Part shown: piece after piece, positions 6,140 to 8,449 of the stretch
Numbering within the stretch: position 1 is the stretch's first letter
Layout of the letters: each line of letters opens with the position of its first letter
NCBI GenBank assembly: GCA_945898025.1
Contig: CAMDGT010000038.1
Coordinates: forward strand, 1 to 8,449
Length of the DNA: 8,449 nucleotides
Reading direction: 5' to 3'
From: Rickettsia typhi
Lineage (GTDB): Bacteria; Pseudomonadota; Alphaproteobacteria; Rickettsiales; UBA1997
Translations under genes and position numbers: made by a program
The notes under the pieces: generated by a model
What the model was told of the DNA's origin: nothing
The model's input: the letters and a program-made list of their open reading frames with translations, nothing else
Databases searched by the model: none

Positions 6140-7105
6140 ATGTCTAAATTAAAAGAAAGCTATATTGCAGTATTTGCACATTTCGACAAAGATAATTTAA
6201 TAGATGATTATGTTGTGGAATATTTACAAGAACTAAAAAAAGTGGCAGAAAAAATTATATTTGTTTCTGATTGCAATATTATAGATTCTGAATATTTAAA
6301 AATTAACGATCTTTGCGATAAGATAATTGCAAAAAGGCATGAAGAATACGATTTTGGTAGCTATAAAAGAGGAATAAATGAACTCTTGGACATTATTAAT
6401 GATTATGATCATCTTATTATCGCAAATGACTCTTGCTATCTTTTTAGGTCTTTGATACCTGTTTTTCAGGAAATGGAATCAAGAGATGGAATTGACTTTT
6501 GGGGCTTGTCCCAAAATACCGATGGATATCCCGAGCATATTCAGAGTTATTTTGTGGTGTTTAATAAGAAAATTTTTTGTAATCAAGATTTTCTAAATTT
6601 CTTTGCCAATGTTAAAAAACTAGATTCTAAAAAATCTATTATTGAGGATTATGAAATTGGTTTGACTACAAAATTATTGGAATTGGGCTTTAAGAAGAGT
6701 AGTTTTATAGAGAAGGTATTTAAATCTAATCCCATGAATTATTATGTATTTTTTAATGAAATTATTAATGCTAATTTCCCATTAATAAAAATTAATATGA
6801 TGAAAGAAATAGTTTTCTGTAAAAATTATTTTGATAATTTGTCAAAATTCATACAATTATTTTTTTTAAAAAAAATAATTAATAATGTTTTTAATTATGC
6901 TATTTTATATTATAATTATTTAAGCGATAATGATTTAAAAAAAATAAATCGCCACATATCGAGAATTGGTTTTGCAAAAATAAACGTAGATTTTTTAAAC
7001 GCAAAATTGAAATCTATTTTAAGAATATTTATAAAGAATAATAAGTTGAGAATAAAAATATTTGGCATCCGTATCTTTAAGAAAAACAACATCGTAAATC
7101 AATAA
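6140..7105 (+). CDS. RgpF-like rhamnan synthesis protein
   Basis: This matches the rhamnan synthesis protein F family (PF05045), named from streptococcal RgpF, which takes part in assembling rhamnose polysaccharide and is thought to act as a glycosyltransferase. Motifs seen in the 321 residues are AVFAHFDKDNLIDDYV (10-25), IIFVSD (39-44), EEYDFGSYKRGI (68-79), ANDSCY (95-100), DFWGLS (119-124), HIQSYFVVF (133-141), YEIGLT (171-176) and NFPLIKINMM (212-221). The core therefore covers about residues 8-225. Residues 226-321 are less conserved, aromatic and very basic, ending in LRIKIFGIRIFKKN (303-316), a tail type seen on membrane-associated polysaccharide enzymes. The position between rfbD and rfbC strongly supports a rhamnose-related role. 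The gene has a T8A8 homopolymer pair at 6860-6875. Start ATG 6140 is 5 bases after rfbD, with no Shine-Dalgarno sequence. Exact activity is inferred. Confidence 0.88.
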   Translation: MSKLKESYIAVFAHFDKDNLIDDYVVEYLQELKKVAEKIIFVSDCNIIDSEYLKINDLCDKIIAKRHEEYDFGSYKRGINELLDIINDYDHLIIANDSCYLFRSLIPVFQEMESRDGIDFWGLSQNTDGYPEHIQSYFVVFNKKIFCNQDFLNFFANVKKLDSKKSIIEDYEIGLTTKLLELGFKKSSFIEKVFKSNPMNYYVFFNEIINANFPLIKINMMKEIVFCKNYFDNLSKFIQLFFLKKIINNVFNYAILYYNYLSDNDLKKINRHISRIGFAKINVDFLNAKLKSILRIFIKNNKLRIKIFGIRIFKKNNIVNQ

Positions 7106-7115
7106 ATTAAGTGAA

Positions 7116-7664
7116 ATGAAAGTCATAGAAACCGAAATTAAAGATCTAAAAATAGTAGAACTAGATATTTACAAAGATTATCGTGGTTTTTTTGTTGAAA
7201 GATATAATAGCAAGAGCTTTTTTAGTGCTGGCATCGAAGATGATTTCGTGCAAGATAATTTTTCTTGCTCTTTGCCAATGGTAATTCGTGGTTTGCATTT
7301 TCAAAATAACCCTTCGCAGGTTAAATTGGTTGGTTGTAGTAGAGGTAGAATATGGGATGTTGCGGTTGATATTCGTAAAAACTCACCTACTTTTGGTAAA
7401 TATTTTGGTATTGAATTAAACGAAGAAAATGGCAAATTGCTATATATTCCCGCTGGTTTCGCTCACGGATTTTGTGTTCTTGGCGATAAGCCTGCCGATG
7501 TTAATTATAAAGTTAACAACTTTTTTTCTAAAGAAGGTGATGCGGGAATTGCCTATAATGATGAAGATATTGCTATTGAATGGCCAATTGATAGTAGTCA
7601 AGCGATAATTTCTCCTAAAGATCTCGCTTTGCCAAAATTAAAAGATATTTTTTTACAAAACTAA
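7116..7664 (+). CDS. rfbC: dTDP-4-dehydrorhamnose 3,5-epimerase (RmlC/RfbC)
   Basis: RmlC converts dTDP-4-dehydro-6-deoxy-D-glucose to dTDP-4-dehydro-L-rhamnose, the substrate of the RmlD encoded two genes upstream. The 182-residue cupin has the normal family length. Visible signatures are DYRGFFVERY (21-30, substrate-binding Arg23 and Glu28), QDNFS (46-50), RGLHFQ (58-63, catalytic-base His61), Lys70, the VDIRKNSPTFG segment (84-94), IPAGFAHGF (111-119), VNYK (129-132, Tyr131 at the proton-donor position) and GIAYNDEDIAIEWP (144-157). The aromatic that usually follows as a Tyr and is thought to stack on the thymine ring is Phe137 here, a conservative change. The start at 7116 is 10 bases after the RgpF-like gene. 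AAGTGA, just 5' of the ATG, is the nearest thing to a Shine-Dalgarno sequence in the window. It appears to be the last gene of the operon. Confidence 0.95.
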   Translation: MKVIETEIKDLKIVELDIYKDYRGFFVERYNSKSFFSAGIEDDFVQDNFSCSLPMVIRGLHFQNNPSQVKLVGCSRGRIWDVAVDIRKNSPTFGKYFGIELNEENGKLLYIPAGFAHGFCVLGDKPADVNYKVNNFFSKEGDAGIAYNDEDIAIEWPIDSSQAIISPKDLALPKLKDIFLQN

Positions 7665-7675
7665 ACTAACAAAAT

Positions 7676-7695
7676 AACTTAATTGAAATTAAGTT
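7676..7695 (+). terminator. Hairpin after rfbC, candidate weak terminator
   Basis: An 8-base perfect inverted repeat (AACTTAAT at 7676-7683, ATTAAGTT at 7688-7695) with loop TGAA begins 11 bases after the rfbC stop. ATTTT follows at 7706-7710. The location at the end of the polysaccharide genes fits a terminator, but the stem has one G/C pair and the T-run is displaced, so termination efficiency is uncertain. Confidence 0.35.
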
Positions 7696-7710
7696 TAAGA
7701 ACATTATTTT
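7683..7710 (+). promoter_or_regulatory. Weak sigma70-like promoter match upstream of polA
   Basis: TTGAAA (7683-7688), a 16-base spacer and TATTTT (7705-7710) give a plausible -35/-10 pair about 40 bases before the polA start. The -35 overlaps the hairpin downstream of rfbC. The match is imperfect, and AT-rich DNA produces such pairs by chance, so it is a candidate only. The remaining gap bases (7711-7752) are pyrimidine-rich and show no recognisable binding site. Confidence 0.22.
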
Positions 7711-7752
7711 GCCATTCTATTATTTTCTATTACTTTTACCCAATTAAACTCA

Positions 7753-8449
7753 ATGAAAAAGCTGATTCTAATCGATGGTTATGGCTTTGTTTTTAGAGCC
7801 TACCATTCTTTGCCTGATATGATAAGGCATGACAAAACGCCAATTGGTGCGGTTTATGGATTTCTAAAAATGATGTTAAATATTTTAGAGAATATGAAAA
7901 TGAGCCATTGTGCAGTTGTGCTTGATAGTGGCGGGAAAACCTTCCGCAACGATATGTATCAAGAATATAAGGCTAATCGCCCACCTTGTCCAGAAAATTT
8001 AATTCCACAATTTCAAATCATTCGTGAAGCCATAGAATCTTTGAATCTAGCAACTCTACAAAAACAGGGCTTTGAAGCAGATGATATTATTGCTACTATT
8101 GCTAGAAATGCTGAAAAAGAAGGGTTTGAGGTTGTGATAGTTTCTTCCGATAAAGATTTAATGCAGTTGATTGATGGAAATATTTTGATGTTTGACCCAA
8201 TTAAAGCTAAAATTATTGGCAAAAATGAAGTTATTGAAAAATTTGGGGTTGAGCCTAGGCAAATTATTGATTTCTTATCTCTACTAGGAGATGCTTCGGA
8301 TAATATTCCCGGAGTCAAGGGTATAGGTAATAAAACCGCCTGCGAATTGCTAAAAGAATTTGATAATTTAGAGAATTTATTAGAGAATTATCAAGAGATA
8401 AAATCGGATAGAAAAAGAGAGCTTATAAAATCTGGCTTTGAAAGTGCTA
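7753..8449 (+). CDS. polA: DNA polymerase I, N-terminal 5'-3' exonuclease domain (cut by right edge)
   Basis: The first 232 codons of polA are present and the frame runs open off the right edge. DNA polymerase I fills gaps and removes RNA primers during replication and repair. The visible part is the FEN-like 5'-3' exonuclease: LILIDGYGFVFRAYHSL (4-20, metal-binding Asp8), GAVYGFLKM (32-40), LDSGGKTFR (57-65), YKANRP (72-77), the acidic metal site FEADDIIAT (107-115), VSSDKDLMQL (130-139) and the helix-hairpin-helix GDASDNIPGVKGIGNKTA (179-196). All expected acidic residues of this domain appear present. The 3'-5' exonuclease and polymerase domains would lie beyond the window, so whether this is a full-length polymerase cannot be told. 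ATG 7753 begins exactly at the conserved N-terminus, with no Shine-Dalgarno sequence, 88 bases after rfbC. It is probably its own transcription unit, unrelated to the polysaccharide genes. Confidence 0.95.
   Translation, partial: MKKLILIDGYGFVFRAYHSLPDMIRHDKTPIGAVYGFLKMMLNILENMKMSHCAVVLDSGGKTFRNDMYQEYKANRPPCPENLIPQFQIIREAIESLNLATLQKQGFEADDIIATIARNAEKEGFEVVIVSSDKDLMQLIDGNILMFDPIKAKIIGKNEVIEKFGVEPRQIIDFLSLLGDASDNIPGVKGIGNKTACELLKEFDNLENLLENYQEIKSDRKRELIKSGFESA

Noticed and set aside
8013..8318. 101-codon open frame on the minus strand
   Set aside because: It is antisense to the polA exonuclease domain, where the + frame carries all family motifs. Its Ser/Ile-rich translation is typical of a shadow of a coding strand.

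Overview
The window is strongly AT-rich DNA, densely packed with genes all on the + strand. The best inference is an AT-rich alphaproteobacterium. The homoserine kinase is of the APH-fold ThrB type common in that class, and a DUF1365 protein followed by a cyclopropane-synthase homologue is a familiar proteobacterial pairing. No rRNA or other lineage marker is present, so this placement is an inference. The genome is AT-biased, but the genes needed for pantothenate and threonine/homoserine metabolism look intact.

Positions 1-3360 are a housekeeping block: the 3' end of a DUF1365 gene, a complete cyclopropane-fatty-acyl-phospholipid synthase homologue (cfa), panB with a TTG start, and thrB. Spacings of 8-24 bases suggest co-transcription. 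A 77-base gap with a short AT-rich hairpin then marks a likely operon boundary.

Positions 3438-7664 are a surface-polysaccharide block, very probably for a rhamnose-containing glycan. It holds two tandem family 2 glycosyltransferases, rfbD/rmlD (dTDP-4-dehydrorhamnose reductase), an RgpF-like rhamnan-synthesis protein and rfbC/rmlC (dTDP-4-dehydrorhamnose 3,5-epimerase). RmlC and RmlD perform the last two steps to dTDP-L-rhamnose, and the glycosyltransferases and RgpF homologue are the likely users. RmlA and RmlB are not in the window. The two glycosyltransferases share a 137-base block that is about 97% identical by hand count. It is flanked by sequence at about 55% identity, which points to recent gene conversion.

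From 7753 to the right edge is the start of polA (5'-3' exonuclease domain of DNA polymerase I), separated from rfbC by 88 bases that hold a hairpin and a weak promoter-like match. Almost no start codon has a recognisable Shine-Dalgarno sequence. I see no tRNA, rRNA, CRISPR array, insertion sequence, toxin-antitoxin or defence genes, and no convincing undescribed system. The most noteworthy signal is the homogenised glycosyltransferase pair.
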